Position numbers and translations under genes: made by a program. From Paludibacteraceae bacterium (GTDB taxonomy: Bacteria > Bacteroidota > Bacteroidia > Bacteroidales > Paludibacteraceae): a stretch of DNA of 32,261 nt. Of the stretch, positions 1-7,912 are shown piece by piece. Position 1 is the first letter of the stretch. Each line of letters starts with the position of its first letter. The notes beneath the pieces were generated by a model. That model made no database searches. It worked only from the letters and a program-made list of their open reading frames with translations, and was not told the DNA's origin. Location of the stretch: positions 1 to 32,261 of the forward strand of contig JAFVAX010000012.1 in NCBI GenBank assembly GCA_017480285.1, written 5' to 3'.

Positions 1-1131
1 ATAACGGCGGTTATTGAGACCCTCATTTTCAGTGTCCGCTTCGTCCGCTGTATGCGATAATGCAGGTGTGTGTTGGCTTAAGTCAATACCTGTCAGACGG
101 CCATTGCTGTCGAAGGTAAGTTGCATAAACTGCTGTGTTTGTGCCTCATCTAAATAGAGTGTCCATACATAACCTGTTGCGGAGAAGTTCTGCACCCAAC
201 TAATATCCGTTGTGTTGATACCTGTAATGATAGGTGGCTCAATAGGCAGAATAGTGCCAAAACGACTCCAGCCATTCGCCTTCTGATACAACCCTATACT
301 TTTGCGAGGTACATGTAAAGTTGATAAGGGCAGGTATTGGCTGCTACCATTATGACATATTGGAGGTGTTGTAGCACGGCATACTACATCAACCGGATTT
401 TTATAAGGGAAATACTGGAAATCTACTTCCTCCAGTCCAGAACCTAATACTAAAAGCCTTATTTGCAGTCCCATCAAAGAGTAACCGTCCATTATGCGCA
501 GACTGTCCTGAAACACAAGTTCCCTTAATGTGTGAGTTAATGTATCAATTGTCATCATTGCGAGTATGTCAAGTTTCTCCAAACTTAATGGTGCTTCCAA
601 GACATGCAGATAATTTATTGAATGAAATGACAACGAACCTATACTTTTCAACCCTTCCGGCAGACTATAAATAGAATCCAACTTTGATGGTGGGTATTGC
701 ACTAATTTCTGCTTGTCTTTCGTATAAATAATGCCATCATCCGACATGTATTTACTGTTATCAGAATGTACTATAAAATTCTCAATACTGCCATGATAGT
801 TTAGCGGTACGCCAATCGTATCTATTGCAGATGGAATGTATAACTGTTTAATGGTTTTTGTATCAGCAAAGGAATAAGATCTTATTCCTATCACTCTATA
901 ACATTTGCTGTCTGTACATACACTATCCGGAATATGAATAACATCGCAGGTAATATCAGCATAATTATCCTCTATCCAAGAAGTGTATGTTACCTCAACA
1001 GCGCTATCTGTCAGGATATTATACGCCAATTCGCATCCGTCTATTGTTACTGCCTTAAAGTCGTAAGCACATAATGCCCACGACTTCAATAGCATAATGA
1101 ATAGTATGAATAATTTTTCACTCATAACCAT
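1..1131 (-). CDS. BspA-type leucine-rich-repeat surface protein (partial, C-terminus outside window)
   Basis: The minus-strand frame is open from an ATG at 1131 (or a second ATG at 1125) to the window edge, so at least 377 residues are present and the C-terminus is missing. The product begins MSEKLFILFIMLLKSWALC after the second Met, an export signal. It continues with repeats of the LRR_5 type found in Treponema/Bacteroidales BspA-like proteins: alternating short beta segments with IGIRSYSF, IPSAIDTIG, SDDGIIYTKDKQKLVQYPP and LPEGLKSIG. These proteins are surface-exposed or secreted and bind partners in the host or on other cells; the ligand here cannot be read. The ATG at 1131 overlaps the TAA stop of the upstream PKD-like gene (TAATG), which argues for translational coupling in one operon. 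The missing end could carry a T9SS sorting domain. Confidence 0.8.
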   Translation of the reverse strand, partial: MVMSEKLFILFIMLLKSWALCAYDFKAVTIDGCELAYNILTDSAVEVTYTSWIEDNYADITCDVIHIPDSVCTDSKCYRVIGIRSYSFADTKTIKQLYIPSAIDTIGVPLNYHGSIENFIVHSDNSKYMSDDGIIYTKDKQKLVQYPPSKLDSIYSLPEGLKSIGSLSFHSINYLHVLEAPLSLEKLDILAMMTIDTLTHTLRELVFQDSLRIMDGYSLMGLQIRLLVLGSGLEEVDFQYFPYKNPVDVVCRATTPPICHNGSSQYLPLSTLHVPRKSIGLYQKANGWSRFGTILPIEPPIITGINTTDISWVQNFSATGYVWTLYLDEAQTQQFMQLTFDSNGRLTGIDLSQHTPALSHTADEADTENEGLNNRRY

Positions 1132-3362
1132 TAATGTTTTACAACCAAAATCTTACCAAAAACCCTATTCCCAACCGACACAACAATAGGATATGAACCA
1201 TTTTGTAATTCTGATATCGTAATTATAGATTCTATATCATTTACTTCCTTGGATTTAATATACTTTCCATTTGCATCATATATACTTATTTTTGCATTTC
1301 TATCATTCGTACTAAATACATCTTTTAATATTATTTTACATTCTGTTTGCGCCGGATTAGGAAAAATCTTAATATCACCATTCAAATTATTAGATTTTTT
1401 AATAACTCTGCTTGATTGAGAATAATTCAGGGCATAACTGTATTGACAACCACTTGCATCAGTTATTATTGCCGTTACATTATTTGTCGGCATAGTCATA
1501 TTGACAAGATATGGAAAATTATCTCCACTTGGATCATGTACTCCATCCACATACCAAATATATGAAGGGGAATTATATGTAACCGAAGGAACAATCAATG
1601 CATACAGGAAGGGAACATTATTTTGTGTTATAATAAAACCAACATCATTTGTGCTAAAAACATATTGAACACGAAGAGTGTTATTACAAATACTATCTCC
1701 GTTTGTAAAAGCCTCAATGGTGTCATTTCCGGCTATGCCGCTTGTGCGGACAATAATCTCTGAATTGTTGGTTGAGTTAGTTCCTATCTGCAGCCAGTTG
1801 CGGGTTTTTGAGAAATCCCAAGAATAGGTCTGTGTCGCTATACTCCCTGCTATTCTCAATGTAATGGTATCGTACATTCCCGCCGAGAGGCAATGTTCAT
1901 CCACCCATACGATGCTGTCAGGATCAGTGGGATTGACCATAATTTTATAGTCTGCGGAGATATTTCCGTTGCAACCGCCTTCGCCAACAGGTGTAACCGT
2001 TATTTTATTTGCACCTGCGGGAATAGTGATAGAAGCGATGCTATCCGTTTGACCACTTACAACAGTACCATTCACACGCCATTGATATGATTTCGCGTTT
2101 GGTCCGTAGGAATTTGAAAGGCGTGTGGCGGTATAGGTGTATGCGGAATCAGCTACAACACACCTCTGACCAGAAATCTCCATTTTGGCAGGTTTGACAT
2201 GAACAACCAAGGAAGCACTCTTCAAATCATTAACATTGCATTCGCTCATTTCATATACTTTGACAGTATCGGTCAGGTTTGCATTGAACATCGGGCGGGC
2301 ATAGATATACGAATCGTTAGTAGCCCTTTGTATCTCCCAAGTATTAGGAAACTCCCAACGAACCGGCGTTTGAGTCGGCATATCTCCTGTGAGAGTAAAG
2401 CGGTAGAAACTGCTGTTTTCAGCAACCGCACATGTTGTTTGAGCGGAAATACCGACATTATCACCCCAGCGACGATAAACAGGCAATGTGGTTTTTGTAA
2501 TAGCGCAATCAGCATATTCGCCAGACTTGTACATTGCCGACACAACTATTTCACCAATACTTGACTTGTCGGGAGTTACAGACACGGAAGTGCTGTCAGA
2601 ATTGAGATATGAGAGTTCCCAACCTAATGGTTTCTCCCATGAATAGGCGACATCAGATGACGGGTTTTGCACGGAAACGGTAAAAGCATCTGTGCCATAA
2701 GGAATACACAACTGTTCTGCGTCAAGAACCGGTTTAGGAGCCTGTTTGTTAAGAACAAGTCGAACCGCTTTGCTTGGGCTTTGGTTGCAATAGCCAAGAT
2801 TAACCGTTAATTCCTGCGGTGTTGTGTTGTTCCAGTCTTTTACCTTGAAGGTTACCGAACTGCCATCACCTGCGGTATAATAAAGAGTATCAACAAAATC
2901 AGGTTTAATAGAATCTTGCACATTCCAATAATAGTTGTCAATACCTATGCGGTCTTCCAGATTTTTAGTCAGAATTGGTTCAATAGAGAACACCACAACA
3001 TCTCCGGGAGATACACAGGACAGACCTTCTATCTGCAAGGTTGAATCTGGTGTAAATTCCTTGAAAACATCAACTTCATCAATTGCGTTGCAACCGCCAT
3101 TCTCATATGCAACCCTTATTACTCCCTTTCCATAGCCAGTTGACTGAAAAGTTGCGGAACTACCGGTATTGGAACCTACAATGCTTAAGTCTCCGTATGC
3201 TTCCCAATGTTTAACCGGTTGGGTACAACTGGTACTGATGGTTCCATTTGCTGACATACAAGTAGAATCCGGCAAGGTAATAACTCGTTGAGCTTCAATT
3301 TCTATGACGCAAACAAGAAACAATAAGCAGATAATAAAAGATGTTGTTAAATTTGTTTTCAT
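1131..3362 (-). CDS. PKD/Ig-like repeat protein with T9SS type A sorting domain
   Basis: I chose the ATG at 3362 because it places a clear signal peptide (MKTNLTTSFIICLLFLVCV...EAQ) at the N-terminus; an in-frame ATG at 3398 adds 12 unlikely residues. The protein is about 743 aa. The body is a series of roughly 80-90-residue beta-sandwich modules of the PKD-like/Ig-like kind, with recurrent Y.W.V or Y.WEKP patterns and conserved cysteines near module starts. The last ~75 residues start at IFPNPAQ and contain the pattern SIYDANGKYIKSKEV...ISELQNGSYPIVV...KILVVKH. That is the T9SS type A C-terminal sorting domain, which directs export across the outer membrane and surface attachment. Inferred role: surface adhesin or structural protein; no catalytic domain is visible. 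No promoter consensus lies directly upstream, so it is probably read from the promoter at 3928-3959. Confidence 0.85.
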   Translation of the reverse strand: MKTNLTTSFIICLLFLVCVIEIEAQRVITLPDSTCMSANGTISTSCTQPVKHWEAYGDLSIVGSNTGSSATFQSTGYGKGVIRVAYENGGCNAIDEVDVFKEFTPDSTLQIEGLSCVSPGDVVVFSIEPILTKNLEDRIGIDNYYWNVQDSIKPDFVDTLYYTAGDGSSVTFKVKDWNNTTPQELTVNLGYCNQSPSKAVRLVLNKQAPKPVLDAEQLCIPYGTDAFTVSVQNPSSDVAYSWEKPLGWELSYLNSDSTSVSVTPDKSSIGEIVVSAMYKSGEYADCAITKTTLPVYRRWGDNVGISAQTTCAVAENSSFYRFTLTGDMPTQTPVRWEFPNTWEIQRATNDSYIYARPMFNANLTDTVKVYEMSECNVNDLKSASLVVHVKPAKMEISGQRCVVADSAYTYTATRLSNSYGPNAKSYQWRVNGTVVSGQTDSIASITIPAGANKITVTPVGEGGCNGNISADYKIMVNPTDPDSIVWVDEHCLSAGMYDTITLRIAGSIATQTYSWDFSKTRNWLQIGTNSTNNSEIIVRTSGIAGNDTIEAFTNGDSICNNTLRVQYVFSTNDVGFIITQNNVPFLYALIVPSVTYNSPSYIWYVDGVHDPSGDNFPYLVNMTMPTNNVTAIITDASGCQYSYALNYSQSSRVIKKSNNLNGDIKIFPNPAQTECKIILKDVFSTNDRNAKISIYDANGKYIKSKEVNDIESIITISELQNGSYPIVVSVGNRVFGKILVVKH

Positions 3363-3420
3363 AATTTTAGATAATTTCAATACGAAAGAATTGTTCATAA
3401 AAATTATTCCACATCAAACC

Positions 3421-3460
3421 AACCACCTAATGCGCTGCTGTGCAGACGCATTAAGTGGTT
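3421..3460 (-). terminator. Strong intercistronic hairpin (attenuator or terminator)
   Basis: The 14-nt arms 3421-3434 and 3447-3460 are complementary. The only imperfect position is a G-U wobble in the minus-strand RNA, but C/A on the plus strand, so the structure is best formed by minus transcripts. The 12-nt spacer can itself pair (CTGC/GCAG), which extends the stem with a single bulged base. It sits between the small exported protein gene and the PKD-like gene. There is no immediate U-tract; a T5 run (3399-3403) comes about 17 nt later. It may therefore terminate partially or stabilise the upstream message. Confidence 0.7.
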
Positions 3461-3475
3461 GTAAGGTGAAACAAC

Positions 3476-3871
3476 CTATTGAGCAGAAAACTGTCCAACA
3501 AGGGTCAAAGAACTATTTTGAATATCAATACTATAATCGCCGGATGCAGATAACTCTGTTGCGGTATAGCCTACAAATTGAATGTCAGAAACGACAGTGC
3601 CAGAAGAAAGAGTACGAACAACAACTCTTGTTGCATTAGAATTGTCAGAAGTAACCGTGAGGGTACGACCAGAAATGGTTGCGCGGAACTGATTTGGGCG
3701 TGGAGGATTATTCGGTTCTGAAGGTGAATCCAATGGGTCATTACCACTAATGAAAGTTGACTCTACAACCTCAAACAAGAAGATTTCCACTTCGTTTTCA
3801 TTTGAGAAAACATAACAACTATTTGCACAAAGAAATAAGCAAATAAAGAAGGATACAAATTTAAGTTTCAT
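3476..3871 (-). CDS. Small exported protein, DUF3244-like
   Basis: This 131-aa protein has a signal peptide (residues 1-23, MKLKFVSFFICLFLCANS...). An acidic/proline linker with DPLDSPSEPNNPPRP follows, then a compact beta-rich domain from FRATISGRTLTV to LTLVGQF. The pattern 'f.a.i.gr.L.v......v.V....G.vv.....' followed by a turn and G-Y-S-I resembles the small Bacteroidales DUF3244 family of unknown function. I recognise it by pattern only. It is first in the operon, 50 nt downstream of a predicted start site and just before the strong hairpin, so it is probably the most expressed product of the unit. It ends in TAG, showing that TAG serves as a stop in this genome. Confidence 0.7.
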   Translation of the reverse strand: MKLKFVSFFICLFLCANSCYVFSNENEVEIFLFEVVESTFISGNDPLDSPSEPNNPPRPNQFRATISGRTLTVTSDNSNATRVVVRTLSSGTVVSDIQFVGYTATELSASGDYSIDIQNSSLTLVGQFSAQ

Positions 3872-3927
3872 TTGATAAATTTTTAGGATTATACATCATT
3901 TTGATAATGTGATTTGAAATCGCACTG

Positions 3928-3959
3928 CAAAAATACTATATCCTAAGAAAATTACCAAA
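3928..3959 (-). promoter_or_regulatory. Bacteroidota-type promoter for the surface-protein operon
   Basis: On the minus strand TTTG (3956-3959) is followed after exactly 20 nt by TATTTTTG (3928-3935), matching the Bacteroidota housekeeping consensus TTTG-N19-21-TAnnTTTG. The expected start site is near 3921, giving a leader of about 50 nt before the ATG at 3871. Confidence 0.75.
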
Positions 3960-4044
3960 TAAAAATGTAGAAAAATGCAAATCGACAAAATGCAGACAAT
4001 CAAAACAATACGAATTTTGAATGTAGAAATTTTATCCTATAGAA

Positions 4045-5766
4045 CTATCCAACTGCTATTTTTATCAAGGAGTCTCGCATATTTTTGCTTGTTGTACCCA
4101 ATTTTTTAGCAATGTTCATTTTTATTGTCCGAATACTATTTTCTCCATAATATAACAATGCCGCCATCTCGTTATCTTTAAAGATATCAATTAGTACTAA
4201 AACGCACAATCGGATTTCTCTTTCATTCTTTATATTAAACACTCTTAGTTTCCTTATGAGGAAAAAGAAATTCTGATTCACCAATTGGCAAAACATATCA
4301 AAATCACTCCAACAAAGTTCCTTTTTCCAATCGTCGGATTGTTGTAAGGCAAGTATTCTCTGATTCAATTTTTCTAAATTGGCTTTATATAATAAAGTAT
4401 TGCTTTGCTCTAACAGTTCATTCGTATGTTTCAAATCATTGTTATGTTGCCTTAACATGAAATTTTCTTGCCGTATTTGCTGTTGTTGCTGATATAAGAT
4501 ATTTTTTTGTTGTAGAAGTCTTTGTTTTTCAAAATTGATATTCCTATGTTGTTCTTTTATCTTCTGAAAAGTGGCATAAATAAAGAATCCAAGGGGTATC
4601 AACATAATTATGCCCAAAAGAAAAAACATAACAATATAATTCTTTCTATTTCCATTCTGTTGCAATAATAGAACAGCAATTGAATACTCTGTATGATTCT
4701 TATCTAAAATATCCGAAACATCCATTCTTTTTGCGGCTAAAGTATTCACACTGTCTTTGCTGATACTAATATCGTCATTTTGCAGGATATAATAAGCATT
4801 TTTCAGGTGAGATAATGGATTTTGAGTTGCATTTATTGTTTTAGAGGCATAAAATACAGCAGAATCTTTTATTCCAAGAAATGAGAATGCTTGAGCCTTA
4901 ATAACCAAACCTGTTGGTTCATCTATATAAAATGATAATTCTTTATTAGCATAAACAATGGACGAATCATATTGTTGCACATTTTGGTATAAAATTGCCT
5001 TTGCTAAATCAACCAATGCAGTGACAGATGGATGGTTATATTCTTGTTCGATAGTTTTGGCAAGAGCCAGCGTTTCCTCCTTTTTGGATTGCTCTGCCAA
5101 TTCTACGGTCATCTCATACAAAGCGTAATAGTATGCAAGAGTATCATTTGCCCGCATAAACTGTTGCGATGACTTTTCGGACATCTGATAGGCAAGTTCA
5201 TATTCTTTTGCCTGATGGCATATTGCAGAGATATTACTATACGCACGGCCTACTATTGTATGATTTGTTGTTTTGCTATTGGTAACGGCAAGAAAACAAC
5301 GCATTGCACTGGCAGGATTATTGCTTGTTAGCAACAAGCGACCGTAGTGGTACATTATACCAGCGTAAGTGTCCGGGTAGAGGTGGCGATAAACGGCATT
5401 GTCAATTCGTTTTGACATGCTCGCAAGGGTTGTGCTATCACTGTATTCCCGTCCGAGGGCTTTGAGGCTGTCGGCTTGGTGGATAACCGCTTCAACATCA
5501 TTATTGCACAAGGTATGATTGCGACCGAGGTAATAATACAGACGGGCAATAGCATCGTTGTACTGTCTTTTGCGGTTGGACTTCTCATAGCGGCTGACGG
5601 CATCTCTCAATGCAGTTGTGTCGGAATACAGACCGCCACAAGCATATAGGCTGTCCGCCTCAAGAAGAGTGTTATGCGCAGTGTCCGGTATTTCCGGCGT
5701 ACTACAAGAGACAAATAGCAAACAAAACAGAGGAAACAGTTTTATTTTATAAAAAAATGACATCAC
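4045..5766 (-). CDS. Lipoprotein-TPR-TM-coiled coil-HTH regulator (paralog 1)
   Basis: The 573-aa protein has a lipoprotein-type signal (lipobox LFVSC, Cys21) and helical TPR-like repeats from about 30 to 330. A single membrane segment at about 377-399 is followed by a Gln-rich coiled coil at 402-475. The C-terminal module at about 513-570 reads REIRLCVLVLID...NSIRTIKMNIAKKLG, a LuxR-like helix-turn-helix pattern. This architecture is common in Bacteroidetes (DUF6377-like proteins): an extracytoplasmic TPR sensor tied through the membrane to a DNA-binding tail. A transcription-factor role is inferred from architecture. It lies beside surface-protein genes, which are plausible targets. Residues 65-95 (YND.IARLYYYLGRNHTL) are nearly identical to the next gene upstream. 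The start is ATGATG at 5766; the stop is TAG. Confidence 0.85.
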   Translation of the reverse strand: MMSFFYKIKLFPLFCLLFVSCSTPEIPDTAHNTLLEADSLYACGGLYSDTTALRDAVSRYEKSNRKRQYNDAIARLYYYLGRNHTLCNNDVEAVIHQADSLKALGREYSDSTTLASMSKRIDNAVYRHLYPDTYAGIMYHYGRLLLTSNNPASAMRCFLAVTNSKTTNHTIVGRAYSNISAICHQAKEYELAYQMSEKSSQQFMRANDTLAYYYALYEMTVELAEQSKKEETLALAKTIEQEYNHPSVTALVDLAKAILYQNVQQYDSSIVYANKELSFYIDEPTGLVIKAQAFSFLGIKDSAVFYASKTINATQNPLSHLKNAYYILQNDDISISKDSVNTLAAKRMDVSDILDKNHTEYSIAVLLLQQNGNRKNYIVMFFLLGIIMLIPLGFFIYATFQKIKEQHRNINFEKQRLLQQKNILYQQQQQIRQENFMLRQHNNDLKHTNELLEQSNTLLYKANLEKLNQRILALQQSDDWKKELCWSDFDMFCQLVNQNFFFLIRKLRVFNIKNEREIRLCVLVLIDIFKDNEMAALLYYGENSIRTIKMNIAKKLGTTSKNMRDSLIKIAVG

Positions 5767-6093
5767 TAAATATATTGGGAAATAAAAACCAAGTCAAATT
5801 ATGTCAGAAAATATCATTAAATAAAGTTTGAATACAGAGTATTGAAATTACTCTCCATTTGGTTGTGGTTGTTAAGCAGAATATGCGCAACATAATTATA
5901 AATCCGTTTTTCATAAAATAAGTTTTTAAGGTAATTTGATTTTTTTTGCAAAGATACAACAAAAAAGAACACTAACCAAATAAAGCCGGTACAAAAAAGC
6001 ATTTACTCATATTCACTGGAATATATTATATAACAATACATTACGTCAAAAAGTTCATTAACAAAATGGTACAAAAATGCAAAATTATACTTA
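5767..6093. other. AT-rich intergenic region with promoter and long leader
   Basis: These 327 nt lie between the two regulator genes. They hold the minus-strand promoter at 5949-5980 and an unusually long leader of roughly 175 nt for the downstream regulator. The leader contains a short 6-bp hairpin (AGAGTA/TACTCT, around 5836-5854) and a 36-codon minus-strand ORF starting at 5914, whose reality I cannot judge. Nothing recognisable lies in the remaining 6003-6093. Confidence 0.5.
5949..5980 (-). promoter_or_regulatory. Bacteroidota-type promoter of regulator paralog 1
   Basis: On the minus strand TTTG (5977-5980), 20 nt, then TATCTTTG (5949-5956), a full match to TTTG-N19-21-TAnnTTTG. The start site would be near 5942, which leaves about 175 nt of untranslated leader before 5766. 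Confidence 0.75.
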
Positions 6094-7572
6094 TTAAACA
6101 TCATTGACAGGTGATGTAATAATGTCAATAAGTGTTTTCTTCAGGTCTTTGGAAGAAACATTCAGTTTTTCGGCAGATGCGGTTTTCAGGTTTTTCCTTC
6201 CTTTAACGGAACGATTAAGCATATTGGCTATATTCGTTAATTTATAATCAAGCAAAACAAGCACATACAACCTTACATCCTGCGCTGTTATTTTGGGATT
6301 TATTATTCGGAGTTTGTCCGACAAGCCTAAAAAATAAAAATTCACCTCCTTCAAAAACAATTCATCGTCATCCCATTGAAGTGTCTTTTTCAGTGCTTTC
6401 CCATCCAACCCTGCAAGACGCATTCCGAAATCCTGCAATATATCATTTTTTGTCGCAATATGAGAGTTTTTCAGCGAATCTATTTCCAGAGCCTTGTTTT
6501 CTATTATGTTTTTGGCAATATTCAAATCGTTTTTCAAAACCTTACGGGAATGATGATGAAATACATATAGCAATAGTATAAATAAAAAAACAAACAAAAC
6601 GGCACAGAAATATAACCAAAAATAACTTATATTGTGTATATTTCCGGATTCCAGATATTCGTTTATAATTTGTATTGCCTCCGCTCTTTTAAGACGGATT
6701 TCTGTAGAAATGGAATCACAATCTTGTCGAAGATGGAAATATTCAGTCATTGCATTCACATCCCCACGTTTTTCAGCATCTTCGTGAAGAATATAATACG
6801 CTCCGACTTTCATTGATGCGTTCTCACTCTCCTCAACAACACGGCGAGCATAATACAATGCCCTATCAAAATCTCCGGCATCATAATAAATCGATTTTGC
6901 AAGATTGTTGAAATAATCGGAATCATCTTCTTTAATGAGCTGCAAATAATACAAAGCAGAATCCAAGTTATTACAATAAAAATAATAGACACGCGCCTTC
7001 CAATAAAATAAACTGTTAAACTGTGTTGTGTCGCAATATGTAACGGCGGTATCGAATAACGCTTCAGCCATTTCACAATCGCCAATATCTGCATAATCAT
7101 CAGCCAAGGAAAACAGGCCTTCAGTAAACAGAAAGACATTTTTACCTTTTTTGAAGCATTCAACACATCGAGCGTCAAAAATCAATGCCATAGCAGGTAC
7201 ATTTTCTTCTGAACATATATTCCCCATATTAGCATTTATTCTTCCTCTTAACTCATAATCAGCCGGTTGAAGACGGTCGGCGGCGATGTAGCATTTGACG
7301 GCTTCTATGTCGTTATTATTCAATGTATGATTGCGACCGAGGTAATAATACAGACGGGCGAGGTCATCATTGTACTGTTTCTTTCTGTTTGCCTTTTCAT
7401 AAGAGGCAATAGCAGTTTTTAATGCAGTCGTATCTGTAAATATCTGCTCGCTTAAATATAGACTATCAGCATTATTAAGAGTTATAGTAGCATCTTCAGT
7501 TACTTTTGACATTTTGCAACTGACACATAATAAAAATAAGAAACAAATAAATATCTTATGATATATTTGCAT
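6094..7572 (-). CDS. Lipoprotein-TPR-TM-HTH regulator (paralog 2)
   Basis: The 492-aa paralog of the neighbouring regulator has a lipobox at LLCVSC (Cys19), TPR-like helices at about 25-300, a membrane segment at about 316-338 and a short coiled coil at 340-375. The C-terminal DNA-binding-like module at about 430-485 reads AQDVRLYVLVLLD...KGRKNLKTASAEKLNVSSKDLKK. It lacks one TPR block and much of the Gln-rich coil of paralog 1, which explains the 81-residue difference. It has its own promoter 30-60 nt upstream, so the two are independently expressed. Proposed job: signal-responsive transcription control of adjacent surface-protein genes, by analogy with the family; target and signal are unknown. 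Confidence 0.85.
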   Translation of the reverse strand: MQIYHKIFICFLFLLCVSCKMSKVTEDATITLNNADSLYLSEQIFTDTTALKTAIASYEKANRKKQYNDDLARLYYYLGRNHTLNNNDIEAVKCYIAADRLQPADYELRGRINANMGNICSEENVPAMALIFDARCVECFKKGKNVFLFTEGLFSLADDYADIGDCEMAEALFDTAVTYCDTTQFNSLFYWKARVYYFYCNNLDSALYYLQLIKEDDSDYFNNLAKSIYYDAGDFDRALYYARRVVEESENASMKVGAYYILHEDAEKRGDVNAMTEYFHLRQDCDSISTEIRLKRAEAIQIINEYLESGNIHNISYFWLYFCAVLFVFLFILLLYVFHHHSRKVLKNDLNIAKNIIENKALEIDSLKNSHIATKNDILQDFGMRLAGLDGKALKKTLQWDDDELFLKEVNFYFLGLSDKLRIINPKITAQDVRLYVLVLLDYKLTNIANMLNRSVKGRKNLKTASAEKLNVSSKDLKKTLIDIITSPVNDV

Positions 7573-7912
7573 ACAATATTATTTATTTTTAACACAATCG
7601 CAAAAATAAGAAAAAAAACGATTAAAAACAAATCGAACATTAGATTTATAGATAAATCATTCAGATGAAAACTTAAATCACCACTATAGGTTTTGTTTCA
7701 ATTAAAAATCGACAGATTTAGTAATTTTGTATGTTTTTTGAATATTTTGTCCTTTTTTTCATTATAGATTAACATTTTTTTGTATATTTTTGTATTGTTT
7801 TTCTTAAACTCATATTAGTCATTACACTTTATTTTAGAATTCATATTTTTTGAATACGAAATAAACACTTACTATAATCAATAGATTTATTAACACTAAA
7901 AAATTAAAGCCT
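7573..7912. other. Divergent AT-rich intergenic region
   Basis: These 340 nt separate the divergently transcribed regulator (minus) and BspA-like gene (plus). The minus promoter is at 7601-7632. On the plus strand TAATTTTG (7722-7729) and TATTTTTG (7785-7792) match the -7 element, but neither has a TTTG at the right spacing. The plus gene may therefore need an activator or a different sigma factor. No RNA gene or repeat is evident. Confidence 0.5.
7601..7632 (-). promoter_or_regulatory. Bacteroidota-type promoter of regulator paralog 2
   Basis: On the minus strand TTTG (7629-7632), 20 nt, TATTTTTG (7601-7608). The predicted start near 7594 gives a leader of about 22 nt. Spacing is identical to the promoters at 3928-3959 and 5949-5980. 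Confidence 0.75.

Noticed and set aside
3476..4047. TAG recoded as an amino acid across the genome
   Set aside because: Two genes end in TAG at sensible protein ends, one just ahead of a hairpin, so TAG acts as a stop; only proS has an internal TAG.
5817..6002. 61-codon minus-strand frame between the regulators
   Set aside because: It starts upstream of and spans the consensus promoter at 5949-5980, and has no recognisable domain.
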